Origin: Hydrangea macrophylla | Lineage: Eukaryota; Streptophyta; Magnoliopsida; Cornales; Hydrangeaceae | DNA length: 64,000 bases | Direction: 5' to 3' | NCBI GenBank assembly: GCA_033977485.1 | Contig: CM066991.1 | Span: forward strand, 57,221,350 to 57,285,349 | In this document: positions 1-11,819 of the stretch, piece by piece | How the letters are laid out: each line of letters begins with the position of its first letter | How positions within the stretch are numbered: position 1 is the first letter of the stretch | Notes under the pieces: generated by a model | Told to the model about the DNA's origin: nothing | The model's input: only the letters and a program-made list of their open reading frames with translations | Databases searched by the model: none | Position numbers and translations under genes: made by a program

Positions 1-519
1 TTTTATAAAGTTAAGTAGATAACTATTTTGTCATTAAAAAGAAAATAAAAGATGATGGGTTTTTTGTGGCGTTTTACTAAACTACTAATTTTTATAGTTT
101 TGCAATAAAAGTAATTAAAGCTATTTTTTTCTTAACAGTTTATGGTAAAGATTTTAACAGTGCAAAATAAATTTACTAACATACTAGTAAGAAAAGGAAG
201 AAAAATATATAAAAGCTAAATTTTTGTGAGATAAACTTTTTAGATTTAATAATAGCGAAAGATGGAAATAATACAGATATTTAAGCAAAACTATTATAAA
301 ACAGGAAATATTAATTAACTAGGGGAAATGATTTACAGGAATTTGGGAATATGCAAACCAACACTAGATCCCACAACTTTTGTGTATTTGAAAAGCGTTT
401 GGCATTTAAGACTGCAGAGTCATTCTTTATTTAAAAATAAACTTTCACTAGTCAGGGTCATATTAAGTGTGTCAGGTTTGATATGAAACGACGTCGTTTG
501 GTTTAAAGAAAAATAAAAA

Positions 520-614
520 GGCAATTGGCCAGTAGCCAGGTTCGAACCGTGCCCCGCCGCGGACGTGGGTTATTCGGCGTCCAGTCCCCACCACTCTACC
601 ACTACACAATTGCC
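520..614 (-). other. tRNA-like sequence inside the A LTR (left copy)
   Basis: On the minus strand this 95-base segment starts GGCAATTG and ends CAATTGCC, so it closes with a perfect 7-bp or longer acceptor-like stem. It contains TAGTGGTAGAGTGG, close to an RNA polymerase III box A, and GGTTCGAACC, matching box B. The T-arm and anticodon arm are degenerate and there is an extra stretch before the 3' arm, so it is unlikely to be a working tRNA. It may be a tRNA relic or a SINE-head-like insertion carried by the LTR. Confidence 0.5.
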
Positions 615-1921
615 TATCCATTATTGGATAGAAATATATATAAACACATATTTGAAATATTAACTTTGTCATATGAGTTGTTTGAGTATGCTAAGTGTTT
701 TTTATGACAAAATGCATAGTTTGACAATCCACATAATTAGGCTTTTTATTTCAAATATGTACTCTTTTGAGCCCAATATAGCCATAGTATATAAACATGT
801 TAAATGGTCATAAACTATAGATACATAGATATTTTTGGCCATAAATGGAAAAAACAACCCATCTAGATAAATTTGCCCATTTAAGATTAGTGCACAGAAG
901 CTGTGGTTTCTAAGTTTTTATTGCATATCCCCAATTAAAGTTTTAGCCTACCATTTTGGAATTGAATCTGTCTTCCAAATAAAATTTAAAAGATAAATTA
1001 AATAGGTGTAAACAGTAACTGCTCAATTAAAACTAAAGTTGTAAAACTAAGGTAAGGGTGAAATATAATATTATTATATTATTTTCCTACTTAACACGAG
1101 CTGGGGTTGAATTTGTGGAATCTGCAAAATAGCAAAGTTTAGTACAATTAGGCTAATAGAATATACATAAATGAAAATACTGAACCAAAAATAAAATACT
1201 AAACCTTTGACTTTGGATTCTTGTGGGGTCACAATGGTTGAACTCCAAGAACACAAATAAGGCCAAACCAAATCCTAATCTACTTTTGGAGTGAGATATG
1301 AATATGGTGTGCTTGGGGTTTTGGTAGGTGATTATAACAACTACGTGGCTAAGAAATCTGGCATTTAATCGCAAAATTTGTCTTTTAGTGAATGAAAATA
1401 TTGCTATAAAAACTGAAAATTTGGAGTTTCTAACTATTTTAGGGGGCAACTATAAGTACTACTAGACTAGAAATATTAAATCTAAATTTAAATAGGACTA
1501 TTTTACTACTACAAATTGACAAAGGTCATACAAGAAAACAAATATTTTAAATTTAAGAAATACAATACATAAAGTTTTGCTACATATTTTTTAACATGAA
1601 ATCATCAATTATATAAAAATAAAATTTTACAACTACTAGAACTAAAAAAGGCAAAGAAAAATTAAAGTATCCTATTTCTAGGGACAATATAAAGTGCTCA
1701 CATGATAACCTCCCCTAAACTATTCTCTCCCTAACAGTGATTGTAAACTGTGTTGTAGCTTCTAATTGTTTGGCTCTCCTCCTCTCTCCTCATTTGCTTC
1801 GTCCAATTTATAGACGAATTTTGAGAAGTATTCGTCACTGCTTTCATCACTGTTGGCACGCGATTTGCAAATTGTCTTCGCTGCGCCTTGATTTTCTTCA
1901 GCTCCTCTGACACCTATGTTG

Positions 1922-1925
<4 letters not shown>

Positions 1926-1955
<30 letters not shown>
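1926..1955. repeat. (GA)15 microsatellite in the A 3' LTR
   Basis: Uninterrupted GA dinucleotides. The other LTR has a slightly shorter run at 17364-17391, so this tract has changed length since insertion. Confidence 0.95.
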
Positions 1956-1958
<3 letters not shown>

Positions 1959-2316
1959 GAATCAAAGAAAACAGATTTTTATCAAAGCATCACTGTCTTC
2001 AACAGTGATGCCTTTGGTTTTTTTTTTTGGACCTTTTTGTCAAAATTTTTACTATTCATTACTATTCACTACTATTCATTACTATTCATATGAATATACT
2101 ATGGTGTGGTTGTTATTTCTTTCCTTCCTTTTAATTCACTTCATTTTTACCTAAACATATAAAATATGTAAAAACACATTTTTACACGCATTTCAGTGAT
2201 ATCACTATTAAATTATATTAATTCAAATATGCATGTAAAACTAGGAATTTGGGGGATTAAATGAGCACTATGTCTATTATATTGGCACATAAATGTGCAA
2301 TATTCAATGTTTGTCA

Positions 2317-2330
2317 CACCCCTCAACTAG
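2317..2330 (-). promoter_or_regulatory. Polypurine tract-like site of element A
   Basis: Directly inside the 3' LTR, the minus strand reads TTGAGGGGTG before the LTR start TGACA. A G-rich purine run at this place is where plus-strand DNA synthesis is primed in LTR retrotransposons. Element N has a similar GGTTTGGGGGTG at the same position. Confidence 0.6.
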
Positions 2331-5205
2331 CTTATTGCTAGTCCCTAGCAATGAAGTGAAAAGAGAAATTGTTCTAGAAGTTTTATTAAAGAGTAGGAAT
2401 AAACTAAGGAAAACAAAGTTACCTAACTCACTGTCGCAGGAATCACGATTGCATTTAGCGTATGCAATAAGCCGTTAAACCCCTAGGTTACCCCTAGTGG
2501 ACGAGTGTTGTCTCGTGAGGGTTTGCAGTGAATATACCCACAAAATTCATTAAATTTCTTTTAAAAATATAAAAATAAAGTAAAATAAAAATAAAGGTAG
2601 ATTTTCTTCTTTTACAACAGATCAGATTAAATTTGGCAATAAAATGAAATTTCCAAGTATGTAATAATAATGCAACACATATACTCATAGTTTGTCAATG
2701 GAAGCATTTTATATACTCTTTAAACTTACAGTGTGTACTTGAAAAGTCAAGCAACTGATCTTAACTTCAAAGTTTACATAGCCAACAACAGTTATAAAAC
2801 TTGTAGTTTTAACTTAAATCTCACTAGGATTTCACTCTTTTAAGGAGAGAAACTCTCAGAAACCGGTGTAGAGAACATCTCACTTGGTAGGGAAGCAAAG
2901 ATAGAGGAATTGCTTCCATATTTTTTTTGATGACTCAATCTATAGGCATTTGGAGTACAATAAGTCTCATGAAAGAATACTTAGCATTAGAAGAGCGATC
3001 TACCATGGAGAACATCCTTATCACTTAAATTTAAAAATCAATTTCTTTTAAATCATTAGGATTTTGACTGGTAGGTTAGAAATTAAGATGAGTAGGAGAT
3101 TTGGGGTGTATTTGTTCTAAGCATGTGATTGGAGTGTTTGCGCAATTCATTCCAACATCTTCTTTTCTTCTCCTTTTTATCATATGTACAGTTGATTTTT
3201 ATTTTTATTTTTTAGTTTCTCATTTTTTATTTTTTATTTTTTGAAATCAACTCCTTTCTTTCTTTACCACTTCGTGCAATATCAATACACTCCAATCACA
3301 TACCTGGATATAGAAGTGAGGTTTGTACTCCCAGGTGGAGCAAGGTATGATTTGGATAGTACTGAGAATAAGGTAATATAAGGTGAAGGGGGGTGCATTT
3401 GAAAGAAAAGATGGCCTAAATCATTTTAAAAATAGATTGACTTTGTTCATTTAAGCAATTTAGACGTTCTAATGGTAAATCCTGAACGTTCTCTTCTAAT
3501 GATCAGTCAAAAGGAAAAAATAATGAGACTTTCAACGAGTGGTATGATAAAGAGAATAAAATGAGACTGAAAAGAAATAGTAACCCTCGTAAAGAAAGAT
3601 TGGCACAAAAGCTCACATGGGTTAATTAGTTTCCACTACTTGTCTTTAAACTGCATAGTTTATGCTTACTCATCCATTTAGATTCAGTAAATATTTTCAC
3701 ACTGTTTCAAAAGTGTTTAAAGTTTAAAGAGTTTCTAGCATTTGAAAATAGTAAAACATGTGACAATGTGTTGTATGCTATTAACATACCCAAAATAACA
3801 TTAACGTGTCAAATTTATCGTATATAAAGTAAAAGAAAAACTTTTGAGAAATCTTAAGCGCATCCACTAAGTTGGATACATATATGGTGCAACTAATATC
3901 CTCTGCACCTATACAAAAGAGGCTACGCAATCCGGAGCGTCCAAGTTGTCATGATTACCCATCCACCTCTAGTAAAAGAGATGAGTCTAGATCCACTAGC
4001 AAGCTAAAACATCAGTAAGAGGCTAGGAGATAACTCTAGCTTTACTTAGTTTTTCGCTACCTCTAGGGCCATTCACCGCACTAGACATATCTGGTGATGC
4101 TTGGATCATGCAAATTACTCCTATCGAACCAGCTAATGAAAACCAGATGTACACGTAGGATCATTTTAAAGTCTGACCTGACTGAAAAATTATTGACTGT
4201 ACAAAAACTAAAAATAAAAATAAAAAGAAATGAGGGATTGGAAAACAAAATTTATTTGGGTATCAAAGGATCCAGTCCTCTTTCTCAACCAAAATTTTCT
4301 TTTGTTTTGATTTGAGTTGTCTTTTGTAACAGTAGTAAACTTTAAAAGATGTGTCATTATGAGCAATTAAACCAGGACATTCTTCTCTATAACAATTCAA
4401 ACACCATCCTAACCTTTTAGCTTTCCTTTTGATGGCATAAAGGCTAGTGCCAGCAAAGGGTTACTTCTGCTCAGAAACAAGTGAGCGACCCATTAACGTC
4501 TGGTCATCGACTATTGGATCTATTTTTTATACTCTCAGCCAACAAAAGAGGCTAGACTTAACCCTCCACTCCTTCCAACTATCAACTAAGATCTAATTAA
4601 AGAGAGCTTAGAGGGGGTGGGTGGGAATTTTATTTAAAAACTAAAAATATTTAAAAAAAAATATATACATTCAGAAACTAAAAAAAAAACTAGAAAACTA
4701 CATTTTTCTCTCTTTTTTTTTTTTTTTTTTAGAAAAGTCCAAGACAACATATCATTACAATAACAATAATAAGAAAAATTATGGTATAAACTTCGAAAAT
4801 CATAAGAGCGGTGACGTGTTCGTCATTCATTTTTTTTTATTTAAAAAAAACAGAAAACTTGGATTTTTTTTTTCTAACAAGGGCAACGCAGCATTATCAT
4901 AACAGCAATTAAGAAAATGACAAGGTAAAGTTCAAAATACATAAGACCAATAGCTAGCGCGTCGTCCATTTTTATTTTTTTACAAAGAAATGGAAAAATA
5001 TCACCTGTCTCTTGAAAATCTGAAAACCTGGTAGGGCCGTAGATCGAGTGATATTTTCAAACTTCTTTGGTGCGTGGGTACCTACAACTTATGCAGTTAA
5101 ATAATGGAAAAGAGAGAAAATAAAAATCTAAAATAAAAACTAAGCTGAAATTGAAAAAATAGAGAATAAAATCAAAATCAAGCTTTTCTCTGGATTATAG
5201 ATCTT

Positions 5206-5418
5206 ACCTTTAGTGATCAGTAGAGTGGATCTTGATTTTGGATTGAAGAAAATTAAAAAAAAATGAGAAATTGAGAGAGATCGAGAGATTGGGGGAAGAG
5301 AGTGAGAGAGTTGCAGAGAGTGAGAGAGAGAGATCGCGGCGAGAGAGTGAGAGGAAGAAGAAAAAGAAAGGAAAAGGAGAAATGGGTAAAGTTTTTAGGG
5401 TTCAAAGCCCTATATAAA
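5206..5418 (-). promoter_or_regulatory. Candidate internal promoter, CT-rich leader and splice donor in A's 3' region
   Basis: Reading the minus strand there is a TATA box (TTTATATA, 5411-5418), then a leader dominated by CTCTCT runs (about 5370-5267), then AAAG|GTAAGAT at 5206-5210, an excellent plant 5' splice site. This is the usual layout of a plant gene promoter plus first non-coding exon, in the same orientation as the element and downstream of pol. It could be a captured host promoter or a device for a subgenomic 3' transcript. No downstream ORF supports either reading. Confidence 0.35.
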
Positions 5419-5733
5419 GCCATTTTCTCTTTTTCAGTGTATCTCTCTCTAAAAAGATTAATTTTTTTTTATGAAATAAGGATAAAATAAATAAACAGGT
5501 GTTAATCGTGAAACCGTCCCCCCCAACTAAGTCTGACATTCTCCTCAATGAGTGAGATGAGAAAAAGAAGCCAAGGATAACACCTGTAATAAAAAGAAAT
5601 ACAAAAAGAAATGGTAGAATAATAATGACCAAATTAACTTATATATAAAAAGTTATCTAATTAAGAGTATAGGACTTATGAAAATATAAATACTCTAATA
5701 TACTATGTCCTATACCAATTATGTTTTAAGATA

Positions 5734-8700
5734 TTAAGGAGCATTATAGTTGGGGTCCTCCAAAGGAATGGACTCCAACTCAGGTTCAAATCCTTCTAAA
5801 AATGGCTTTAATCTATGTCCATTAACTTTAAATGTATTTCCATCTTTAGGGTCCTCAATCTCGACAGTTCCATAAGGATAAACATTTTTTACAATATATG
5901 GACCAGTCCATCGAGATTTCATCTTTCCTCTAAAAAGATGTAGTCTTGAGTCGTGTAATAGAACTTTTTGCGCGGAGGTAAATCTTTTGTGCAAAAGATT
6001 CTTATTATGATACATTTTAGTTCTTGCTTGATGAATTCGAGCATTATCATATGCGTCTTTACGAATTTCTTCAAGCTCACTTAATTGTAATTTTCTTAAA
6101 ATTCCTCCCTCTTCAATATTACAATTTAAAGTTCTAGTAGCCCAATATGCCTTATGTTCTAATTCTACTAGTAAGTGACAAGCTTTTCCATAGACAAGTC
6201 TATATGGAGACATCCCTAAATGGGTCTTATAAGCAGTTCTATATGTCCACAAAGCATCTGTTAATTTTGAAGACCAGTCTTTACGATTAGAATCAACAGT
6301 TTTTTCAAGAATATGCTTAATTTGCCTATTAGCTAATTCAGCTTGTCCATTTGTTTGTGGATGGTATGCAGTTGACACCTTATGGGTCACTCCATATCTT
6401 TTCATTAATTTTTCAAATGGCTTGTTACAGAAATGAGTTCCTTGATCACTTATTATTGCTTTTGGAGTTCCAAATCAAGAAAGTATATTATCTTTTAAAA
6501 ATGCAATAATTATACGGTGATCATTCTTTCTTGTAGGAATAGCTTCTACCCATTTTGAAACATATTCGACTGCTAATAAAATATATTCATATTGGCAAGA
6601 TGGAGGAAAAGGTCCCATAAAGTCAATGCCCCAACAATCAAATATTTCAATTGTAATTATAGGGGTCATTGGCATTTGATTTCTTTTCGTAATACTGCCC
6701 AACATTTGGTAGCGGTTACAAGCCTTACAATATAAATATGAATCTTTAAATAGAGTTGGCCAATATAAACCGCTTTGTAAAATTTTCATGGCAGTTACTC
6801 GTGATGAAAAATGTCCTCCACAAAAGGACGAATGACACATGAAAAGTACATTTTCGATTTCTTCATTAGGAACACATTTCCTAATTACTTGATCAGCACA
6901 ATATTTAAACAGATATGGGTCATCGAAGTAGAAATGCCTAGCAATAGCTAGAAATCTCTTTTTATCTGATGATGACCAATTGCTTGGTATTTTTCCAGTT
7001 ACTAAATCATTAACAAGATCAGCGTACCATGGCAGGGAAGTCACAGAAAATAATTGTTTATCAGGAAAAGAATCTTGAATAGGTAAGGGTTCACTAGTCT
7101 TGTCTTCAAAAGTGAGGCGGGATAAGTGATCAGCTACCACATTTTCTACTCCTTTTTTGTCTTTGATTGTTAAATTAAATTCCTGTAGTAGGAGTATCCA
7201 CCTAATAAGCCTAGGCTTACTGTCTTTCTTTGAAAGAAGATATTTAAGAGCTGAGTGGTCAGTAAAACAGACAATAGGGGAACCAATCAAGTATTGCCTA
7301 AATTTATTAAGGGCGAATACTACGGCTAGCAATTCTTTTTCAGTAGTTGAGTAGTTCATTTGAGCACTATCTAGAGTTCTACTAGCGTAGTATATAACTG
7401 ATGCCTTTTTATCCTTTCTCTGCCCTAGGACAGCTCCAATGGCAAAGTCGCTAGCATCACACATTAATTCAAATGGTAAATTCCAATCAGGAGATTGCAT
7501 AATAGGTGCAGTAGTGAGATGCTCTTTTAATTGCTCAAAGGAGTTTTGACGTTCTTTAGTCCATTCAAAAGGTGTGTCTTTGGCCAATAATTGGCATAAA
7601 GGTTTGGAAATAGTACTGAAATTTTTTATGAATCGGCGATAAAAACCTGCATGTCCTAAGAATGAACAGATATCTTTTACAGTCTTGGGAATGGGTAAAT
7701 TAGCGATAAGATCTATTTTAGCTTTGTCTACCTGTATTCCATTTTCAGAAATAATGTGTCCTAAGACAATTCCTTTAGTGACCATAAAATGACATTTTTC
7801 CCAATTTAAAACTAAATTTTTTTCTTCACATCTCTGGAGAACTTTTTGAAGATTGCTAAGGCAATCATCATAGGTTTTGCCAAAAATTGAAAAATCATCC
7901 ATAAAGACTTCTAAATTCTTTTCTACCATATCACTGAAAATACTTAACATACACCTTTGAAAAGTCGCAGGTGCGTTGCAAAGACCAAAGGGCATTCGAC
8001 GATAGGCGAAAGTTCCAAATGGACATGTGAAAGTAGTTTTTTCCTGATCTTCTGGTGCAATCTCTATTTGATTGTAACCACTATAACCATTTAGAAAACA
8101 GTAATACTTATCACCCGCTATTCTTTCTAACATTTGATCCATAAAAGGTAAAAGAAAGTGATCCTTACGAGTTACAGCATTGAGTTTTCTGTAGTCTATG
8201 CATACACGCCATCCAGTAGTGACACGAGTGGGAATTAATTCTCCCTTTGAATTCGGAACAACTGTAATTCCTGCTTTTTTTGGCACAACTTGTGTTGGAC
8301 TTACCCATTTACTATCGGATATTGAATATATAATGCCCATGTCGAGTAGCTTGAGAACTTCCTTCTTAACTACTTCCTGCATAATCGGATTAAGTCTTCT
8401 TTGCATTTCTCTTGAGGTTTTAGCATTATCTTCAAGATATATATTGTGAGTGCATATTGAAGGGCTTATTCCTTTTAAATCTGCTATACTCCAACCAATG
8501 GCAATTTTATGCTTCTGAAGCATACTAATGAGTTTATTTTCTTGACTAGAGTCTAGAAGAGATGATATTATTATGGGATAAGTATTATTATTATTAAGGA
8601 AAGCATATTTAAGCTCTTTAGGGAGTTCTTTTAATTCCAACTGTGGAGTTTGTAAATTAGATGGAAGTGTTAATGTAGTCTTTGGTGGTAAAGGTTCAAA

Positions 8701-8949
8701 ATATGTGGTCCACATTGCTTCTTGAATTATTTCTTCTGTTGAATCTTCATTAAAACATACTTGACTCATAAGATGTTCTTGTAGATTATTACTGTCTAAC
8801 TTCTGAATAGAGTTATTAATAACAGATTCTACTGGATCATTGTAACAAGTCAAGTTAAAATATTCTCGTGATAGAGATTCAATAGCATGAACTTCTTCAA
8901 TATTCTCATCTTCTTCTTGATGTTGTGGATTAGAAAAAACTTTAATATT
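5734..8949 (-). pseudogene. Element A pol: reverse transcriptase, RNase H, integrase (one in-frame TGA)
   Basis: Reading leftwards from 8949: a linker, then RT with a motif reading [11 protein letters not shown] (codon at 8090-8092, where a catalytic Asp is expected), [13 protein letters not shown], and VFMDDF at about 7894-7902. RNase H follows ([44 protein letters not shown]). Integrase has a zinc-binding CKAC, the first core Asp in GIDFMG, the second in SDQGTHF and a Glu after [10 protein letters not shown]. One in-frame TGA at 6475-6477 interrupts integrase; beyond it the same frame stays open to 5734. The C-terminal extension (LVYGKACHL) is Athila-like. The frame is cut from gag-protease by element B at an ATATT duplication. 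Asn in place of the first catalytic Asp would be expected to abolish polymerase activity. Confidence 0.88.
8945..8949. repeat. Target-site duplication of B, left copy (ATATT)
   Basis: ATATT stands immediately before the TGATAC terminus of the left B LTR and recurs at 12596-12600 after the right LTR. Confidence 0.9.
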
Positions 8950-9446
8950 TGATACGCCCAAAATTATGGGCAGTTTCCTACTCAAGCTAGAAGATTAATG
9001 GAAAGTGCATCTATTTCCTAATCCAATTGGGAAACCCCCACAATTAATGTCAATCAATCCTAATACAATTAGGAAACTTACTTGATTGGTGTCAATCACA
9101 CCCTAATAGGATTATATTTCCTTATCCATGTACGAGTAGGTCTCTTACATCTATAAAAGGGACCACTCACCCCCCATGGAGGGGGCCAACTCTTTAGTCT
9201 ACACAGCACCTCTACAAAAATTCACCATTATACGCATACACCCGGCCGGTATTACTGGTAGTGCCGCCCCTCTTTGTTGGCTCACCAGGCCCGCCAGTGA
9301 TCTGCTAGTGAACGTGCTCAAACACACCCGTGGACGTAGGTACCTTCATTAACAGGGCCGATCCACATACAAAAAATAGTCTCTCACTCTCTCTCCCTCT
9401 CTCCTAAATTGCTTTACTTTACTGTTACCAATTTTTGGCATCATCA
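8950..9446 (+). repeat. Element B 5' LTR (497 bp)
   Basis: Starts TGATAC and ends ATCATCA. A TATA box (TATAAAAG, 9152-9159) lies about 200 bases in, followed downstream by a pyrimidine-rich CTCTCTCCCTCTC run near the 3' end. Matches 12099-12595 over the full length. Confidence 0.93.
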
Positions 9447-9449
9447 GCT

Positions 9450-9466
9450 TGGCGCCGTCTGTGGGA
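9450..9466 (+). promoter_or_regulatory. Primer-binding site of element B
   Basis: TGGCGCCGTCTGTGGGA begins three bases after the LTR. It has the TGG...GCGCC start of a tRNA 3'-end complement, and this version is common in Tat-type plant elements. I am not sure which tRNA it pairs with. Confidence 0.8.
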
Positions 9467-9508
9467 AACGACAATTCTTCTCATCAAACAAATTCTTGAC
9501 TGATCAAT

Positions 9509-10716
9509 ATGTCACCAAAGAAGGGTAAGAAGGCTGCGCAGCAGTCCGACTGGGATGTTCCTTCGGCCCCGGCGTCGACTGCAGCAGTCCTGACATCTGA
9601 GCAAATCACCGCAACCCTTACACAACTCTTGGAGGGCCAGCGTCAAATCCAGCAACAGATTGAAGCACTGCTAGCCCAGCAAAGCAATCCTCCGGTGGCC
9701 GGGAAACGACCTGGGAACATTGCGTACGGTCGAGAACCGATCTTGACCAGACAACGGACCCGAGCCAACCCGTCCCATGTTGAGGATGCCAGAGACATCA
9801 ACAGTGGGCGTGCTGCTGAGAGGAAAGGCAGGGGCATATGGCCCGGGAATCAGTCCAGGGTCACTCGGTCAAGAGCCAAGTTGTCCCTAGGCGAACGGTT
9901 ACCCGGAGTCATAGCCGAGCCCGATCCCAGAGGACAGCACCCTGCCATGAAGAAGCCTCTTCCACCGACCCGACCAACCCCTCAGATACCGGTCGGGAAG
10001 GAGTGGAAGCCCGAATCAAGGACTTGCAGAAACAGATCGACGGAGTGGCCAAAAAGCTTGGTCAAAACTGCATTCAGAATCAAGCCAATACCGAGACAGA
10101 GTCACCATTCTCCAGCCAGATTATGAGGTTTGCCATCCTGCGCAAATTTAAGCAGCCTCGCCTAGATCCCTACAACGGCTCGGGAAGCCCAGTCGACCAC
10201 GTCCGGACCTACAAGGCTCAGATGGCCTTAGCCACCAACTCCGATGAACTACACTGCCTAGCCTTCCCCAGCACTTTGAAAGACCCGGCCGTCCAATGGT
10301 TCTACTCGTTGGAGCCCCGATCGGTTCGCAGTTTCACGCAACTCAGCAAGCAGTTCATCAATCAGTTCATCGGTATGCACGAACGGTCGAAGCCTGACAT
10401 ACATCTACTAACGGTCATACAAAGGAATAATGAGACCCTCAAGGAGTTCACCGGCCGGTTTAATCAGGAGAAGCTCAGCATCTACGATCTTGATGAAACC
10501 GCCGCTATCATAGCCTTTTGCTCGGGAGTTCAACACACCAAGTGCGCCGCGTCGTTCCACAAAAACCGACGGGTAACCTTGGTCGAACTCGCAGAGAGGG
10601 TTGGAAAATACATTGACACTAAAGAATTTCTGAAGATCAAAGACCCCCGGCAAGAAAGCGACAAGCGAAAGCGAGATCAGCCCGGGAGTTCAGACAGTTC
10701 TTTCAGTTCACAGTAG
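9509..10716 (+). pseudogene. Element B gag (frameshifted)
   Basis: The gene begins at ATG 9509 (MSPKKGKKAAQQ) and encodes a Gln-rich N-terminus likely to form a coiled coil (about residues 30-65). A frame change between about 9838 and 10126 moves the reading frame, and the second frame runs to a stop at 10714-10716. It holds the retrotransposon gag capsid-like domain: FKQPRLDPYNGSGSPVDHV, then CLAFPSTLKDPAVQWFYSL, then FINQFIGMHERSKP and an ETLKEFTGRFNQE stretch. No CCHC zinc knuckle is visible, which is common in Tat-type gag. It would form the particle coat. The frameshift, seen directly as two overlapping open frames, means this copy is probably non-functional. Confidence 0.85.
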
Positions 10717-10719
10717 TCC

Positions 10720-10890
10720 GGGTCAGGCAGCCCCGACCAGACCTCCAGTTCGCAGCGGTCAGAGTCCGGCAGCCCCAACACGACCCCCAGTTCACAGTGG
10801 TCTGAGTCCTGCAGCCCTGACACGACCTCCAGTTCACAACGGTCAGGATCAAGAAGTTCTGACTTTGCCTCCAACACAGAGAAATCTGGA
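10720..10890. repeat. Tandem repeat array 1 in B (~45-bp units)
   Basis: Three to four degenerate units of the form GACC-TCCAGTTC(G/A)CA-CGGTC(A/T)GAG-TC-GCAGCCC lie directly after the gag stop. They are partly an extension of Ser/Gln-rich gag-like coding sequence. Confidence 0.7.
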
Positions 10891-10999
10891 TTCTAACGAT
10901 CCTGATCCGACCTCCTGTCTCCATCGGTCTAGATGAGTCCGACTGCAGTGGTACTTGCTTGATCACCACATGAGACTCCACCGATTGTCAGAGAGCTCA

Positions 11000-11236
11000 T
11001 CTAAAGACCTCGGGCTCGACCCCGAGGCGTACAAAGACCTCGGGCCTAACCCCGAGGCATGCAAAGATCTCGGGCCTAACCCCGAGGCACGAAAAAGACC
11101 TCGGGCTCCGAACCCAGGCACTCAAAAGACCTCGAGCTCTGAACTCAGGCACTAAAAAGACCTCGAGCTCCGAACTCAGGCACTAAAAAGACCTCAGGCT
11201 CCGAACCCAGGCACCAAAGACCTCGGGGTCACGCCC
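11000..11236. repeat. Tandem repeat array 2 in B (~35-bp units)
   Basis: About seven units built on AAAGACCTCGGGCTC-ACCC(C)GAGGCAC, drifting along the array. The start of each unit contains CCTCGGG and the end CCGAGGC, so every unit can fold back on itself. Confidence 0.8.
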
Positions 11237-11575
11237 GAGGCACCGGCTTCGCTTAGGTCCAACCGACGATGGGGGCAAACCCCCTAGGTGGCCGACGATG
11301 GCAAGCTTCAAAAGACCCTGCAACCACCATGTTCCAGGTCGGTTACCTACAGATCATAGCCTCTTTAAGACCCCCATCTTAGCGAAAGCTTGGGGGGCAA
11401 GATGGCGTAGTGAGCTAAACAGGTAATCACACCGGGTATTTACAGGCCTCGCGGATAACCAAGTCAAAATCTTGGATAACCCGAGCACCTACAGTACTCA
11501 GAGACATTAACTCCACTTAGGTCCAGACCGACGATAGAGGTGACTAAAATCTCTTAGGTTGGCCGACGATAGAGG

Positions 11576-11812
11576 AGTAAAAGGACCCTAAAGCAACGTG
11601 ATTTAGGTCGGCTCCACCAACATGGTCAAGCTCTTCTCCCAACAGTCTTGACAAAGGATGTCCGGGCAGAAGACAACCATCCTGGGGAGTTAACAGTAAA
11701 AAGGACCCTAGAGCAATACGCTTTAGGTCGGCTTGTCCAACATGGTAAAATCCTTCTACCCACAGCCTTGACGAAGGTTTACGGGCAGAAGATAACCATC
11801 CTGGGAGCTAAC
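11576..11812. repeat. Tandem duplication in B (118-bp units)
   Basis: Two adjacent units of 118 bases, 11576-11693 and 11695-11812, each running from AGTAAAAGGACCCT to a GTTAAC/GCTAAC end. A partial third copy appears further upstream near 11255-11345. Confidence 0.8.
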
Positions 11813-11819
11813 TCAAGCA

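Larger units (their letters stand above)
1..2316 (-). repeat. Element A 3' LTR (first ~107 bases outside the window)
   Basis: This stretch matches 15425-17759 nearly base for base and ends at the same GTCA terminus. The other copy shows that about 107 bases are missing to the left. The right-hand copy carries an extra ~20 bases near 15725 (a local copy of ACACTAGATCCCAC) absent here. The LTR contains a tRNA-like segment, a (GA)15 run and a short array of ACTATTCATT-like repeats at about 2045-2095. Small ORFs in it are present in both copies but show no recognisable domain. Confidence 0.9.
2317..5733 (-). other. Element A 3' non-coding region between integrase and 3' LTR
   Basis: About 3.4 kb of AT-rich sequence with no credible protein. 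In many Athila elements an env-like ORF sits here; none can be seen. A block at about 2437-2545 is clearly shared with element N at about 19284-19395 (it includes ATCACGATTGCATTTAGC and TCTCGTGAGGGTT), and another near 3590-3660 resembles 20620-20690. Several A- or T-runs lie at 4640-4860. A promoter-like arrangement at 5206-5418 is listed separately. Confidence 0.7.

Noticed and set aside
520..614. Functional tRNA gene
   Set aside because: Anticodon and T arms do not pair properly and there is an extra internal stretch, so it is reported only as tRNA-like.
1153..1449. 98-codon minus-strand ORF in the A LTR, nearly identical in the other LTR (16591-16887)
   Set aside because: Conservation is explained by LTR identity; no domain or supporting start context is seen.
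1888..2154. RERERE-type ORF (also 17326 and 59967-60273)
   Set aside because: Produced by GA microsatellites.
2317..5733. env-like gene of element A
   Set aside because: No frame longer than about 76 codons and no signal peptide plus transmembrane pattern.
10955..11236. CRISPR-like regularity in element B
   Set aside because: Units are contiguous and drifting with no distinct spacers; it is a plant retroelement minisatellite.
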